A stretch of 64,000 bases of DNA from Lysobacter soli (GCF_003382285.1 NZ_QTJR01000014.1:1-64000), one strand, 5' to 3'. Shown: positions 24,843-36,059, counted from the first letter of the stretch. Notes: a model not told the origin generated them from the sequence alone. Made by a program: numbers and translations.

Positions 24843-27532
24843 GCAGGTTCGGTCTCCGCGTGATCGGTGTTGGAAGCGTGGCGCGGGGGCACCGGCGCGA
24901 TGTAACCCACCACGGTGCACAGCAGCCCGTAGGCGATGAACGAGGCGATGCCCAAGCCGTTGCCGAGATTGCCGCGGTCGATCAGCAGCAGCTTCGCGAG
25001 CACGACGCCCATCAGCACCGCGCCGGCCAGCCACAGTCCGCGCTGTCCGCGGCGCGAACCGAGCACCCAGCCGATCACGCCGAGCACGCTCCATGTCACG
25101 CTCAGGCTCGTCTGCGCAAGGCTGGTGTGCAGCATCGCGTCGCTCCAGGCGACGCCTCCCCAATGGTGCACGGTACGCAGCACGCTCGCGGTCACGAGCG
25201 CGAAGCCGGCCAGCGACAGGGTGATCGGCCGCAGCCGGCGCAGCGCGTCCGGCGCCTCGTCGGTGACCAGCCAGCAGGCGAACAGCACAAGCACCGCAAG
25301 CTGCGCGAGCTCGAGCGGGTTGAGCAGCGGAATCCACGGCAACGGCGCGCCGCTGTCGGCGCTGAAGAGCGCGAGCAGCCAGCCCACCGCCAGCACCGTG
25401 AACCCCGCCGCCTGCAACGCGGCGCGACTGCCATCGAAACGCTCGCCCAGCGGCATCGACAGCCATCGCCAGCGGAACAGGCTCAACGCGGCGAGCGTGC
25501 ACCACGGCAGCGCGAGGCCCAGCACGCGCCACCCGCCGGCCAGCGCGAAGCGGACGCAGAGCCAGTCGAGCAGCAACGATATCGCCAGTGGCCACACCAG
25601 CAGCCACACGAACTGCGCCCGTGCGGCGACTGCGTGCGCGCTCGCGCGCAGGCACACGAGCGATCGCAATCCGAGCACGGCGTACACCAGCCAGCTCCAC
25701 GCGCCGTGGCCGGCGAACGGATGCGCGTGCACCTGCGCCTGCACCCAGGCGATCGGACCCGCCGCGACGAGCGCCCCCAGCGTGGTCCAGGCGAGTGCGG
25801 TGGCCGGACGGCGTCGCTGCACTTCGGCCGCGATCCAGCCAGTTACCGCGATCAACGCGAGCAGCACGTCGGCGCGGTGCATCGGCGCCACGAAACGCTC
25901 GATTTCGTTTACGGCATTGCCGAGCCACCACGCAAGACCCCACAGGTAGAACGCCGCGGCGAACGTGTCGTGGCCCGGCCGGCTGCGGTAACTCCACGCA
26001 CTCGCGAATCCCGCCAGCGCGATGAGCAGTGCGCTCATGAACACCGGATTGGCGATGGCGACCTCGCCCGCGGGCGCGTAGCCGACGACGAACGCGAACG
26101 CGGCGAGCAGCTGCAGCAAGGTGCCGCCGAACTGCGGCCATCGGCGCTGCTGGTACAGGCCGAGCCACACCAGCGCCGCGCCTTCCAGCGCGAACACGCT
26201 CGCCGTCGCGCGAGCGGACAACGCCAGCGGCACCGCGAGCGTCGCGAAACCGACCGCCAGCAGCGCGTACATCGGCGTGAGTGCGCCGTAGCCGTCGCGG
26301 CGACGCAGCCACGCGGCGAGCAGTGCGTAGATCGCCGCCAGGCCCAGCGCGTTGAACGCGAGCGGCAGGCGATCGCCCGCCAGCAGTCCCGCCTGCATCG
26401 AGAAGGCGACGAGCGGCGTGCCGAACATCAGGCAGCCTTCGACCAGGCCTCGACGACCTTCCGGCTGGCGCCGTGCGTGCAGCAGCGGAATCGCCAGGTA
26501 GATCGCGAAGAACAACAGCAGGAAGGGTTCGGTCGTCGCGAACTTCCCGGGCCGGTACGCCGACACGCCCCACAGCGCGCCGATGCCGAAGGTGAAGACG
26601 AAACCGAGCACGTTGAGCACGCGCCACGATTTCCACCACGCCACGCCGGCGATGGCGAGATTGAGCACGGCGTAGTAGGAGAACAGCGCGACATGGTTGC
26701 CGCTGCCTGTCGACAGCCAGATCGGCGCGAGGAATCCGGCGAGCAGCGCGAACACCGCCAGCGCCTTCGCGTCCTGCAGGACCGCCAGCGCACCTGCGCC
26801 GGCGATCAACAGCACGCTGAGCGCGAACGCAGGCCCGGCATCCAGCAGACCGTAGAGCTTGAATGCGGCGAACACGGTGAGCAGCAGGATGCCGATCGCC
26901 CCGCCCTGCAGGCTCAGCGCGAAGACACGGTTGCGCTCGCGCTTGCGCCACGCGAAGACCAGCGCGGCGAGCGACGCGCCCGCGATGCCGGCCAGCCGCA
27001 ATTCGATCGGCATGCGCATCCAGCCCTGGTCGCTCGCGTATTTCAGCAGCGATGCGACGCCTGCGAACAGCACGAGGATGCCGATCTTCACCGGCACGTT
27101 CCCCGTCATGAACCAGCGCTGCACCATGCGCAGGCCCATCGTGACGATGTCCGGACGCGCGGGCGCGACCCGGGCCCGCGGCGGCGGCGCGCGTGGGGCT
27201 TCGGGCTCGGCTTCGGGTTCGGATGCCTGGACGCGCCAGGCTTCGGGCAGGTCCGCGGGCGTCGGCCTGGGCGTGGGACGCGGCGTTTCGCGCGGTGGCG
27301 CGGCTTCGGGAACAGGAGGCGGCGTGACCGGTGGCGTGGGCGCGGCCGCGGGCGTTTCGCGCGGCGGTGCCGTCACGGTTTCGCGCGCGCTGGCCGCGCG
27401 GCGCATCGCGTCGAGCTGTCGCTCCAGCTCCGCGACGCGCGTCTTCACTCCGCCCAGCGATACCAGCGTGACGATCAGCAGCACGGGCACGGCGAGCACC
27501 GCGAGCGCGACCAGAACCAGCAACCCTTCCAT
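24839..27532 (-). CDS. DUF2339 multi-spanning membrane protein
   Basis: A protein of 897 residues: one N-terminal membrane helix (LLVLVALAVLAVPVLLIVTLV), a short coiled-coil segment (TRVAELERQLDAMRRAA), a Pro/Ala/Glu-rich linker to about residue 130, then 20 or more hydrophobic helices to residue 880. GNVPVKIGILVLFAGVASLLKY and LLIDRGNLGNGLGIASFIAYGLL are family-characteristic. DUF2339 has no assigned reaction. It is first of a two-gene operon with the DUF3999 gene. Confidence 0.88.
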   Translation of the reverse strand: MEGLLVLVALAVLAVPVLLIVTLVSLGGVKTRVAELERQLDAMRRAASARETVTAPPRETPAAAPTPPVTPPPVPEAAPPRETPRPTPRPTPADLPEAWRVQASEPEAEPEAPRAPPPRARVAPARPDIVTMGLRMVQRWFMTGNVPVKIGILVLFAGVASLLKYASDQGWMRMPIELRLAGIAGASLAALVFAWRKRERNRVFALSLQGGAIGILLLTVFAAFKLYGLLDAGPAFALSVLLIAGAGALAVLQDAKALAVFALLAGFLAPIWLSTGSGNHVALFSYYAVLNLAIAGVAWWKSWRVLNVLGFVFTFGIGALWGVSAYRPGKFATTEPFLLLFFAIYLAIPLLHARRQPEGRRGLVEGCLMFGTPLVAFSMQAGLLAGDRLPLAFNALGLAAIYALLAAWLRRRDGYGALTPMYALLAVGFATLAVPLALSARATASVFALEGAALVWLGLYQQRRWPQFGGTLLQLLAAFAFVVGYAPAGEVAIANPVFMSALLIALAGFASAWSYRSRPGHDTFAAAFYLWGLAWWLGNAVNEIERFVAPMHRADVLLALIAVTGWIAAEVQRRRPATALAWTTLGALVAAGPIAWVQAQVHAHPFAGHGAWSWLVYAVLGLRSLVCLRASAHAVAARAQFVWLLVWPLAISLLLDWLCVRFALAGGWRVLGLALPWCTLAALSLFRWRWLSMPLGERFDGSRAALQAAGFTVLAVGWLLALFSADSGAPLPWIPLLNPLELAQLAVLVLFACWLVTDEAPDALRRLRPITLSLAGFALVTASVLRTVHHWGGVAWSDAMLHTSLAQTSLSVTWSVLGVIGWVLGSRRGQRGLWLAGAVLMGVVLAKLLLIDRGNLGNGLGIASFIAYGLLCTVVGYIAPVPPRHASNTDHAETEPA

Positions 27533-27651
27533 GCGATGTCCCCGGGCCGGTTGCCGCCGTCGGCGGTCCTGTCGTTCCAGCCCCTTCGGGATCGCAGCCT
27601 CGGCGAATCAACGGCGCATTGCAACCGCACCGCGATGGGCGAATGTCGACC

Positions 27652-28080
27652 TCAGACGGTCGGCAGGCCGAGCGGCAACGCGCCCTTGCGCTCCATCAAA
27701 CCCAGGCCGTAGCGCAGGCTGTAGCCGATCTTCTCCGCGTATGCGCAGACGCGTTCGACCTGGTCGGCGGGCAGTACTTCGCGTGCGGTCTGCCGCCAAA
27801 GCGAAAGCCAGCGGTCGAAATGTTCGACGCGGATCGGATGCGGACGATGCGCCGCCATCGGATTGCCGCGATACCGCTTCGTGCCGAGCGCGACCGACGA
27901 CCAGAACGCGGTGAGCATGCGCTTGTGTTCGGGCCAGTCGTCGATGGCGGCGTTGAAGACGGGACCGAGTTCGGCATCGGCACGAACGCGTTCGTAGAAG
28001 CGGTCGACCAGCTCGGCCAGGTGCCGCTCGGTAAGGGCGTCTTCGCCGGACGGACCGGGCATGTCGCGCGTGTCGTTCAT
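27652..28080 (-). CDS. Group III truncated hemoglobin
   Basis: A small globin of 142 residues. LVDRFYERVRADAELGPVFNAAI is helix A-B, FWSSVALGTKRYRGNPMAAHRPHP the group III (trHb3) CD-E signature, and VEHFDRWLSLWRQTAREVL contains the expected proximal histidine. TrHb3 proteins bind oxygen or NO; their role is not settled. The ATG at 28080 opens MNDTRDMPG. It is downstream of gap on the same strand, with a hairpin between. Its presence near FNR-boxed ompW and nap loci is suggestive, but it has no visible FNR box. Confidence 0.88.
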   Translation of the reverse strand: MNDTRDMPGPSGEDALTERHLAELVDRFYERVRADAELGPVFNAAIDDWPEHKRMLTAFWSSVALGTKRYRGNPMAAHRPHPIRVEHFDRWLSLWRQTAREVLPADQVERVCAYAEKIGYSLRYGLGLMERKGALPLGLPTV

Positions 28081-28149
28081 GACGGTGTAGTGCGGCCGAA
28101 GCGGTCGAAAACAAGGGGTTTGGCGCGATTCGCCGAGCACGGAAACAGC

Positions 28150-28174
28150 AAGGGCCGGCATCGAGCCGGCCCTT
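28150..28174 (-). terminator. Hairpin terminator downstream of gap
   Basis: AAGGGCCGGC (28150-28159) pairs with GCCGGCCCTT (28165-28174) around a 5-nt loop, 24 nt after the gap stop. The U-run on the minus strand is poor (TTGCTGTTTCC), so efficiency is uncertain. Confidence 0.65.
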
Positions 28175-28197
28175 GCGGGTATCGCGTCGGTCGCAGG

Positions 28198-29295
<1,098 letters not shown>

Positions 29296-29346
29296 CTAAC
29301 AGGGCGGTCCCGTTTCGCCGGCCGCGCCCGGGCCTGCGGGACTGAA

Positions 29347-29388
29347 TTGATCATGATCAAGCGCCCGTTTGATCCGCTGCGGAGACTG
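29347..29388 (+). promoter_or_regulatory. FNR-type box and candidate class II promoter of ompW
   Basis: TTGATCATGATCAA (29347-29360) matches the FNR consensus perfectly, 66 nt before the ompW start. GAGACT (29382-29387) begins 21 nt after it, where a class II -10 should lie. The nap promoter has the same box and the same AGACTGG downstream. A GGAAGCG/CGCTTCC hairpin (29388-29411) falls in the leader. Confidence 0.8.
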
Positions 29389-29426
29389 GAAGCGTTCCCA
29401 CACACGCTTCCCTACGAGACGCTCCC

Positions 29427-30050
29427 ATGCAAAAGACCTTCCTCGCCTGCGCGCTGGCGCTGTCCCTGGCCGGTGCCGCCACGCCCGTTCTCGCCCAGTC
29501 CAAGGGCGACTGGACGCTGGGCGTCGGCGTCCACGCGGTCGATCCGAAATCCGGCAACGGCCGCCTGGCCGACGGCACCCTGCCGGTGCGCGTCGACACC
29601 GACGTGAAGCCGACGCTCACCTTCGAATACTTCGTCCGCGACAACCTCGGCGTGGAAGTCATCGCCGCGTGGCCGTTCGAGCACGACATCAGCATCGCCG
29701 GCCTGGGCACGGTGGGCAGCACCAAGCAGCTGCCGCCGACCGTGTCGCTGCAGTACCACTTCAACACCAAGGGCAAGGTGTCGCCGTTCCTCGGCGCCGG
29801 CGTGAACTACACGACGTTCTTCAGTGAGGACACGCGTGGCGCGCTGGCCGGATCGAAGCTCAAGCTCGACGATTCCTGGGGCCTGGCCGCGCATGCGGGC
29901 GTGGACTTCGCGCTGAACGAACGCAGCGCGATCCGCATCGACGCACGCTGGATCGACATCGACACCGACGTGAAACTGGACGGCGCGGACCTTGGCACGG
30001 TGAACATCGATCCGATCGTCTACGGCGCGGCGTACGTCATGAAGTTCTGA
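29427..30050 (+). CDS. ompW: Outer-membrane protein OmpW family
   Basis: An 8-stranded beta-barrel of 207 residues. A signal peptide (FLACALALSLAGAATPVLAQ) precedes the mature GDWTLGVGVHAVDP. PTLTFEYFVRDNLGVEVIAAWPF, LPPTVSLQYHFN, KVSPFLGAGVNYTTFF, WGLAAHAGVDFALNE and the closing VYGAAYVMKF, with a terminal Phe for BAM recognition, are OmpW family segments. OmpW allows diffusion of hydrophobic molecules across the outer membrane. A perfect FNR box upstream predicts induction under oxygen limitation, as known for E. coli ompW. Confidence 0.93.
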   Translation: MQKTFLACALALSLAGAATPVLAQSKGDWTLGVGVHAVDPKSGNGRLADGTLPVRVDTDVKPTLTFEYFVRDNLGVEVIAAWPFEHDISIAGLGTVGSTKQLPPTVSLQYHFNTKGKVSPFLGAGVNYTTFFSEDTRGALAGSKLKLDDSWGLAAHAGVDFALNERSAIRIDARWIDIDTDVKLDGADLGTVNIDPIVYGAAYVMKF

Positions 30051-30132
30051 TAGCGCCACGGTGCATCGCCTGACGCGCGAATGCGCTCGGACGGCAATCC
30101 TCCCGCAGGGCCGTGCCGGCTAAAATGCCGGC

Positions 30133-30933
30133 ATGGCCCGCATTCTTTCCGCCCTCGTCATCGCCCTGCTCCTCGTGCCGCATCCGGCGCACGCGTGGGG
30201 CCGTCTCGGCCATCGCCTCGTCGCCGCGCTCGCGTGGGACGACCTCACGCCGCAGGCGCGCGCGCAGATCGCCCGGCTGCTGGAAGGCGAAGCCGATCCG
30301 ACGCTGCCCGGCATCGCGAGCTGGGCCGACGAACTGCGCGAACACGATCCCGACCTCGGCAAGCGCAGCAGCCGCTGGCATTACGTCAACATCGCGGAGG
30401 ACGACTGCCGGTACGACGCCGCGAAACACTGCAAGGACGGCGACTGCGTGGTCGAGGCGATCCGCGCGCAGACCGCGATCCTCGCCGACGCCTCGCGCAG
30501 CAAGGCCGAACGCCTGCAGGCGCTGAAGTTCGTCGTGCATTTCGTCGGCGATGCGCACCAGCCGCTGCATGCGGGCTTCGGCCGCGACAAGGGTGGCAAC
30601 GATTTCCAGCTCCAGTTCGACGGACGCGGCACCAACCTGCATTCGCTGTGGGACAGCGGCATGCTCAAGGCGGCCAACCTCGAGGAAGCCGCGTGGCTGC
30701 AGCGGCTGCGCGCGATGCCGCTGGCCGTGGACCTGCCGCCGCAGCCGCTGTCGCCGCCGTCGGCGCAGTGGGCGGAAGCCTCATGCCGCATCGTGCTTCG
30801 TCCGGGCTTCTATCCGGCGAAGGCGACGATCGGCGATGCGTACGTGCAGACCTGGCGCCCGCTGGCCGAAGAGCAGCTGCGTCGTGGCGGCGCGGAACTG
30901 GCCGTGACGCTCAACGCCGCGCTGTCTCGCTGA
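30133..30933 (+). CDS. S1/P1-type secreted nuclease
   Basis: A zinc-dependent phospholipase C/P1 nuclease family protein of 266 residues, cutting single-stranded nucleic acid and 3'-nucleotides in the periplasm or outside. The signal peptide ends HPAHA, making Trp the first mature residue (WGRLGHRLVA); in P1 nuclease the N-terminal Trp and the nearby His bind zinc, so this cleavage matters. Other ligands are likely in SWADELREHD, HYVNI, FVVHFVGDAHQPLHAGF and DKGGNDFQL. The ATG at 30133 follows soon after the ompW end. No partner gene is nearby. Confidence 0.92.
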   Translation: MARILSALVIALLLVPHPAHAWGRLGHRLVAALAWDDLTPQARAQIARLLEGEADPTLPGIASWADELREHDPDLGKRSSRWHYVNIAEDDCRYDAAKHCKDGDCVVEAIRAQTAILADASRSKAERLQALKFVVHFVGDAHQPLHAGFGRDKGGNDFQLQFDGRGTNLHSLWDSGMLKAANLEEAAWLQRLRAMPLAVDLPPQPLSPPSAQWAEASCRIVLRPGFYPAKATIGDAYVQTWRPLAEEQLRRGGAELAVTLNAALSR

Positions 30934-31044
30934 TCGCGCTCGCGCCGGCCTGGCCTCGGCGGTCTTAACGAGGCCGCATCACAACGGTCGCGGCGATCCG
31001 CTAGATTGGCGCCGCGGGGCGTCCGGCCCCGCGCGGAGATCGCG

Positions 31045-31911
31045 ATGAATCCCGACATCCAGCCGTTCTTCCACGCCGACAGCAACACGTGGACGTACCT
31101 GGTCCGCGATCCGTCTGGCATCGCCGCGGCCATCATCGATCCCGTGCTCGATTTCGACGCGAAGGCCGCACGCACGTCGACCACGTCGGCGCAGAAGGTC
31201 GTCGACGCCGCACGCAATCGGGGCCTCGACGTTCAGTGGATCCTGGAAACGCATGCGCATGCCGATCACCTGAGCGCTGCGCAGTGGCTCAAGTCGCAGT
31301 GGCCGAACGCTCAGGTCGCCATCGGTGCGGGCATCGTCGACGTGCAGAAATCCCTCGCACCGGTGTTCAACCTCGACGACAGCTTCCGCGCGGACGGCTC
31401 GCAGTTCGACCGCCTGTTCGCCGACGGCGACACGTTCCGCATCGGCGCCATCGACGCGCGCGTCGTCGCCGTGCCCGGCCACACCAGCGACAGCTGCGCT
31501 TACCTCGTCGGCGATGCGCTGTTCACCGGCGACTCGCTGTTCATGCCCGACAGTGGCACGGCGCGATGCGACTTCCCCGGCGGCGATGCGCGCACGCTGT
31601 TCCGGTCGATCCGCCGGCTGTTCGGCTCGCTCCCCGACGACACGCGCGTCTTCGTCTGCCACGACTACGGCCCGGGCGGGCGCGAGATCGCGTGCGAGAC
31701 CACGATCGGCGCGCAGCGTCGCGACAACATCCACGTGCGCGATGGAATCCCGGAGGACGATTACGTCGCGCAGCGCACGGCGCGCGATGCGACGCTGGCG
31801 ATGCCGGCGCTGATCCTGCCGGCCGTGCAGACCAACATCCGGGCGGGCGCGCTGCCGCCGCCGGACACCAACGGTGTTCGCTACCTCCGGATTCCCATCG
31901 ACCGGATCTGA
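31045..31911 (+). CDS. MBL-fold hydrolase, persulfide-dioxygenase-like (Blh/ETHE1 group)
   Basis: A metallo-beta-lactamase-fold protein of 288 residues. THAHADHLSAAQWLK is the HxHxDH motif, with the Ala/Ser tail typical of ETHE1/Blh sulfur dioxygenases. VPGHTSDSCAYLVGDALFTGDSLF and FVCHDYGPGGREIACETTIG complete the metal site and glutathione-persulfide region. This group oxidises persulfides to sulfite; an alternative is a glyoxalase-II-like hydrolase. The ATG at 31045 has GGAG upstream. No BigR-like regulator or rhodanese is adjacent. It is transcribed toward the acetyl-CoA hydrolase, 38 nt apart. Confidence 0.85.
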   Translation: MNPDIQPFFHADSNTWTYLVRDPSGIAAAIIDPVLDFDAKAARTSTTSAQKVVDAARNRGLDVQWILETHAHADHLSAAQWLKSQWPNAQVAIGAGIVDVQKSLAPVFNLDDSFRADGSQFDRLFADGDTFRIGAIDARVVAVPGHTSDSCAYLVGDALFTGDSLFMPDSGTARCDFPGGDARTLFRSIRRLFGSLPDDTRVFVCHDYGPGGREIACETTIGAQRRDNIHVRDGIPEDDYVAQRTARDATLAMPALILPAVQTNIRAGALPPPDTNGVRYLRIPIDRI

Positions 31912-31949
31912 GCGATCCGGAAGCGCGTCGATCACGTTAGGCTTCCGCC

Positions 31950-33893
31950 ATGGAACCCCGCCCCGCTCCCCTCACCTTCGATTCGGTCGATACCGCGGCC
32001 GATTTCCTGCTCAAGCGCCTCGCCGGCCCGCTGCACATCGGCGCGCCGCTTGGCCTGGGCAAGCCGCACCGGCTCCTCAACGCGCTGTATGCGCGCGTCG
32101 AAAGCGACACCTCGCGCCCGCTGCACCTGTACACCGCGCTGTCGCTCGATCCGCCCGGCGGCGGAAAGGGACTCGAAGGCCGTTTCGTGAAGCCGTTCGT
32201 CGAGCGTCATTTCGGCGCGGATTTCCCGCGACTGGCGTACGTGCAGGCGCTCAAGCGCAACGCGCTGCCGTCGCACGTCGAGATCGAGGAGTTCTACCTG
32301 CAATCGGGCGCGATGCTGAACTCCGTGCCGGTGCAGCGCCGTTACGCGAGCCTGAACTACACGCACGTCGCCCGGGCGCTCGCCGACCGCGGACTCAATG
32401 CGATCGTGCAGAAGGTCGCGCGCTCGCCCGACGGGTCGCGCCTGTCGCTGTCGTGCAACACCGACCTGACCTTCGACGCGGTCGATGCCGTCGTGGCGCG
32501 CGGGTTGCCCCGCCCGCTGCTGATCGCCGAAGTCGATCCGCGCCTGCCGTGGCTCGGTGGCAGCGCGACGGTCGCGCCGGACTACTTCGATGCCATCGTG
32601 ACGCCGCCGGGCCCGTATCCCCGGTTGTTCGGCCTGCCGCGCCAGCCGGTCACACGCGCCGACTACGCCATCGGCTTCCATGCAAGCACGCTGGTGGTCG
32701 ACGGCGGCACCCTGCAGATCGGCATCGGCGCGCTTGCCGATGCGCTCTGCCATGCGCTCGTGCTGCGCCACGTCGACAACGAGGCGTATCGCGACGTGTT
32801 GCGCGCACTCGGCTCGCCGCGTGCGGATGACGACACGCTGTCGCCATTCGAACGCGGCCTGTACGGGTGCAGCGAGATGATCAACGAGGGCTTCCGCAAG
32901 CTGGTCGAAGTCGGCGTCATCAAGCGCCGCGTGGTGGACGACCTGGCGGCGATGCAGCGCATCGAACGCGGCGGCCCGAGCGCGCACGATCTGGCGTTGC
33001 TCGAACAGCAGGGCGAATTCCTGCACGGCGCGTTCTATCTCGGCTCGCCGGAGTTCTACGCGTGGATGCGCGACCTACCGCCGGACACGCGCCGCGCGAT
33101 CGGCATGCGTCGCGTTGGTGAAGTGAACGACCTGGTCGGCGACATCGAACTGGAGCGCCTGCAACGTCGCGACGCACGCTTCTTCAACACCTGCATGATG
33201 GCCACCGCGCTCGGTGCCGCGACGTCCGATGCATTGGAAGACGGTCGCGTCGTGTCCGGCGTCGGCGGGCAGTACAACTTCGTGGCGATGGCGCATGCGC
33301 TGCCGGACGCGCGCTCGGTGCTGATGGTGCGTTCGGTGCGCGAATCCGGGGGCCGCGTCACGTCGAATATCGTATGGAACTACGGGCACACGACGATCCC
33401 GCGCCACCTTCGCGACGTGTACATCAGCGAGTACGGAATCGCGGACATCCGCGGACGTTGCGACGAGGATTGCGTGATGGCGATGGTGGCCATCGCCGAT
33501 GTGCGTTTCCAGCAGGGTCTGATCGATGTCGCCAGGCGCGAAGGCAAGCTGCGCGCGGATTTCGCCTTGCCCCCGGCCGCGTCGCGCAATACGCCCGAAC
33601 GCCTGGCCGCGGCGTTACGACCGTTCCACACGAGCGGCGCGCTGCCGGACTACCCGCTGGGCAGCGATTTCACGCCGGTCGAGCAGCGACTGGTGAAGGC
33701 GTTGGCGTGGCTGAAATCGAACACCGCGATGCGCGGCGCGAAGCTGCGCACGGTATGGCGCGCATTGGGCGCGAAGGCGCTCGATCGCGAGGCGCTGGAA
33801 CGCATGGATCTTGCGTCGCCACAGGGATTCGGCGAGCGACTGGAAGCGCGGCTGGTGTCGTTGGCGCTGGTGGAGAGCAGCCGCGGTTCGTAG
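31950..33893 (+). CDS. Acetyl-CoA hydrolase/CoA-transferase family protein
   Basis: A protein of 647 residues, longer than the roughly 500 of typical acetyl-CoA:succinate CoA-transferases. FHASTLVVDGGTLQIGIGALADAL is the first CoA-fold glycine-rich segment, LYGCSEMINEGF includes the probable catalytic glutamate, and the C-terminal domain shows DGRVVSGVGGQYNFVAMAHALP, TSNIVWNYGHTTIPRHLRDVYISEYGIADIRG. About 90 extra C-terminal residues (from ASRNTPERL) resemble a separate helical region. The acyl group used is unknown. It is probably co-transcribed with the MBL-fold gene and ends at a bidirectional terminator before tkt. Confidence 0.88.
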   Translation: MEPRPAPLTFDSVDTAADFLLKRLAGPLHIGAPLGLGKPHRLLNALYARVESDTSRPLHLYTALSLDPPGGGKGLEGRFVKPFVERHFGADFPRLAYVQALKRNALPSHVEIEEFYLQSGAMLNSVPVQRRYASLNYTHVARALADRGLNAIVQKVARSPDGSRLSLSCNTDLTFDAVDAVVARGLPRPLLIAEVDPRLPWLGGSATVAPDYFDAIVTPPGPYPRLFGLPRQPVTRADYAIGFHASTLVVDGGTLQIGIGALADALCHALVLRHVDNEAYRDVLRALGSPRADDDTLSPFERGLYGCSEMINEGFRKLVEVGVIKRRVVDDLAAMQRIERGGPSAHDLALLEQQGEFLHGAFYLGSPEFYAWMRDLPPDTRRAIGMRRVGEVNDLVGDIELERLQRRDARFFNTCMMATALGAATSDALEDGRVVSGVGGQYNFVAMAHALPDARSVLMVRSVRESGGRVTSNIVWNYGHTTIPRHLRDVYISEYGIADIRGRCDEDCVMAMVAIADVRFQQGLIDVARREGKLRADFALPPAASRNTPERLAAALRPFHTSGALPDYPLGSDFTPVEQRLVKALAWLKSNTAMRGAKLRTVWRALGAKALDREALERMDLASPQGFGERLEARLVSLALVESSRGS

Positions 33894-33908
33894 CGCGAAG
33901 CCCAAACG

Positions 33909-33934
33909 AAAAAAGCGGCCGAAGCCGCTTCTTT
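33909..33934. terminator. Bidirectional terminator between acetyl-CoA hydrolase and tkt
   Basis: GAAAAAAGCGGC (ending at 33919) and GCCGCTTCTTTC (33924-33935) form a stem with CGAA as tetraloop and A/T tracts on both sides, so it can stop both convergent transcripts. Confidence 0.85.
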
Positions 33935-33961
33935 CGCATCGATGGAGCGCGAACGTGATCG

Positions 33962-35947
33962 TTACAGCGAACGCGCCGCCTCGACCACCTTCTCGACCGT
34001 GAAGCCGAAGTACGGGAACAGCTGTTCGGCCGGGGCCGAGGCGCCGAACTCGTCGATGCCGATCACCGCGCCGTCCAGGCCCACGTACTTGCGCCAGAAA
34101 TCGGTGACGCCGGCCTCGATCGCCACGCGCTTGCGGCAGGCCTTCGGCAGGACCGATTCGCGGTACGCCGGGTCCTGGCGATCGAACACCGTCGTCGACG
34201 GCATCGACACCACGCGCACCTGGTCGCCGAGCTGCTTGGCGGCATCCATGGCCAGGCCGACTTCCGAGCCGGTCGCGATGATGATCAGCTCCGGTGCGCC
34301 GACCGAATCCTTCAGGACGTAACCGCCGCGCTCGATGTCCGCGACCTGCTGCGCGCTGCGCTGCTGATGCGCGAGGTTCTGGCGCGAGAAGATCAGGCAG
34401 CTCGGGCCGTCGTTGCGCAGGATCGCGGCCTTCCAGCACGCCGCCGATTCGACCGCGTCGCACGGGCGCCACACGTCGTTGTGCGGGATGTAGCGCAGCG
34501 AGGCGATGTGCTCGATCGGCTGGTGCGTCGGGCCGTCCTCGCCCAGGCCGATGGAGTCGTGCGTGTAGACGTGGATCGCGTGCGAGCCCATCAGCGCGCT
34601 CATGCGCACGGCGTTGCGCGCGTAATCGCTGAACACCAGGAACGTCGCGTCGAACGGGATGAAGCACTCGTGCAGCCCCAGGCCGTTGCTGATCGCCGTC
34701 ATGCCGAACTCGCGCACGCCGTAGTAGACGTAGTTCGCGTTCGGATCGTCGGTCGCGACGGACTTGCTGCCCTTCCACAGGGTGAGGTTGGAATGCGCCA
34801 GGTCGGCCGAGCCGCCGATCAGTTCCGGCAGCAGCGGCGCAAAGGTTTCGATCGCCATCTGCGAGGCCTTGCGCGAGGCGATGGTCGGGCCGTCGGCCTG
34901 CAGCTTGGCGATGTACTCGTCGGCCGCCTTGACGAAGCCGTCCGGCAGCTGGCCGCGCGAGCGGCGCGTCAGTTCGGCGGCGAGTTCCGGGAACTGCTTG
35001 GCGTACGCGTCGAACAGCTTGTTCCAGGCCTTCTCTTCGCCGGCGTGGTCGCGCTTGCGCCAACCGTCGTAGATCGCCTGCGGGATCTCGAACTCGCCGT
35101 AGTTCCAGTTGAGCGCGGCGCGCGTGGCGGCCACTTCGTCCTTGCCCAGCGCGGCGCCGTGCGAGGACTCCTTGCCGGCCTTGTTCGGCGAACCGAAGCC
35201 AATGGTGGTGCGGCAGCAGATCAACGTCGGCTTGTCGGTCGACTTCAGCGCCTGCTCGATGGCGGCCTTGATCTTCTCCGCGTCATGCCCGTCGACGCCG
35301 CGGATCACGTTCCAGCCATAGGCTTCGAAACGCTTCGGCGTGTCGTCGGTGAACCAGCCGTCGGTGTTGCCGTCGATGGAAATCTTGTTGTCGTCCCAGA
35401 AGGCGACCAGCTTGTGCAGGCCCCAGGTGCCGGCGAGCGAGGCGGCTTCGTGCGAGATGCCTTCCATCAGGCAGCCGTCGCCCATGAACACCCAGGTGCG
35501 GCTGTCGACGATGGAGAAGTCCGGCTTGTTGAAGCGCTGCGAGAGCAGCTTCTCGGCCAGCGCCATGCCGACCGAGTTGGCGAAGCCCTGGCCGAGCGGA
35601 CCAGTGGTGGTCTCGATGCCGGGCGTCATGAAGTTTTCCGGATGGCCCGGCGTCTTCGAGTGCAGCTGGCGGAAGTTCTTCAGCTCCTCGATCGGCAGGT
35701 CGTAACCGGACAGGTGCAGCAGCGCGTACTGCAGCATCGAGCCGTGGCCGTTGGACAGCACGAAGTGGTCGCGGTTGAACCAGTCCGGATTGGCCGGGTT
35801 GTGGCGCAGGTAGTCGTTCCAGAGCACCTCGGCGATGTCCGCCATGCCCATCGGCATGCCCGGGTGGCCGGAATTGGCGGCCTGCACCGCGTCGATGGCG
35901 AGGAATCGGATGGCGTTGGCGAGGTCGCGGCGGCTGGGCGTCGTCAT
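33962..35947 (-). CDS. tkt: Transketolase
   Basis: A thiamine diphosphate enzyme of 661 residues, moving two-carbon units in the pentose phosphate pathway. [21 protein letters not shown] holds the active-site His. [20 protein letters not shown] through [10 protein letters not shown] is the ThDP/Mg2+ motif. [18 protein letters not shown] has the catalytic Glu that activates ThDP, and [15 protein letters not shown] the substrate-binding histidines. The C-terminal domain closes with [27 protein letters not shown]. The length is family-typical. A REP-like repeat lies 5' of it. Confidence 0.97.
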   Translation of the reverse strand: MTTPSRRDLANAIRFLAIDAVQAANSGHPGMPMGMADIAEVLWNDYLRHNPANPDWFNRDHFVLSNGHGSMLQYALLHLSGYDLPIEELKNFRQLHSKTPGHPENFMTPGIETTTGPLGQGFANSVGMALAEKLLSQRFNKPDFSIVDSRTWVFMGDGCLMEGISHEAASLAGTWGLHKLVAFWDDNKISIDGNTDGWFTDDTPKRFEAYGWNVIRGVDGHDAEKIKAAIEQALKSTDKPTLICCRTTIGFGSPNKAGKESSHGAALGKDEVAATRAALNWNYGEFEIPQAIYDGWRKRDHAGEEKAWNKLFDAYAKQFPELAAELTRRSRGQLPDGFVKAADEYIAKLQADGPTIASRKASQMAIETFAPLLPELIGGSADLAHSNLTLWKGSKSVATDDPNANYVYYGVREFGMTAISNGLGLHECFIPFDATFLVFSDYARNAVRMSALMGSHAIHVYTHDSIGLGEDGPTHQPIEHIASLRYIPHNDVWRPCDAVESAACWKAAILRNDGPSCLIFSRQNLAHQQRSAQQVADIERGGYVLKDSVGAPELIIIATGSEVGLAMDAAKQLGDQVRVVSMPSTTVFDRQDPAYRESVLPKACRKRVAIEAGVTDFWRKYVGLDGAVIGIDEFGASAPAEQLFPYFGFTVEKVVEAARSL

Positions 35948-36059
35948 GGCGTCGGGCGGTCTTCGGCTGCGGGAGGAGGCCGCGCGGGGCTCCGGGCGCG
36001 CTGCCCGGCCGGCGGACGCCCATTGTCACACCCCGGGCCGGGGATGTCGCCCGCTTTGG

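Noticed and set aside
23499-27611. A single 1370-residue minus-strand frame covering both DUF3999 and DUF2339
   Set aside because: Only its C-terminal third is DUF3999. The rest is a shadow frame of the real DUF2339 gene, which reads in another frame and overlaps the DUF3999 start by ATGA.
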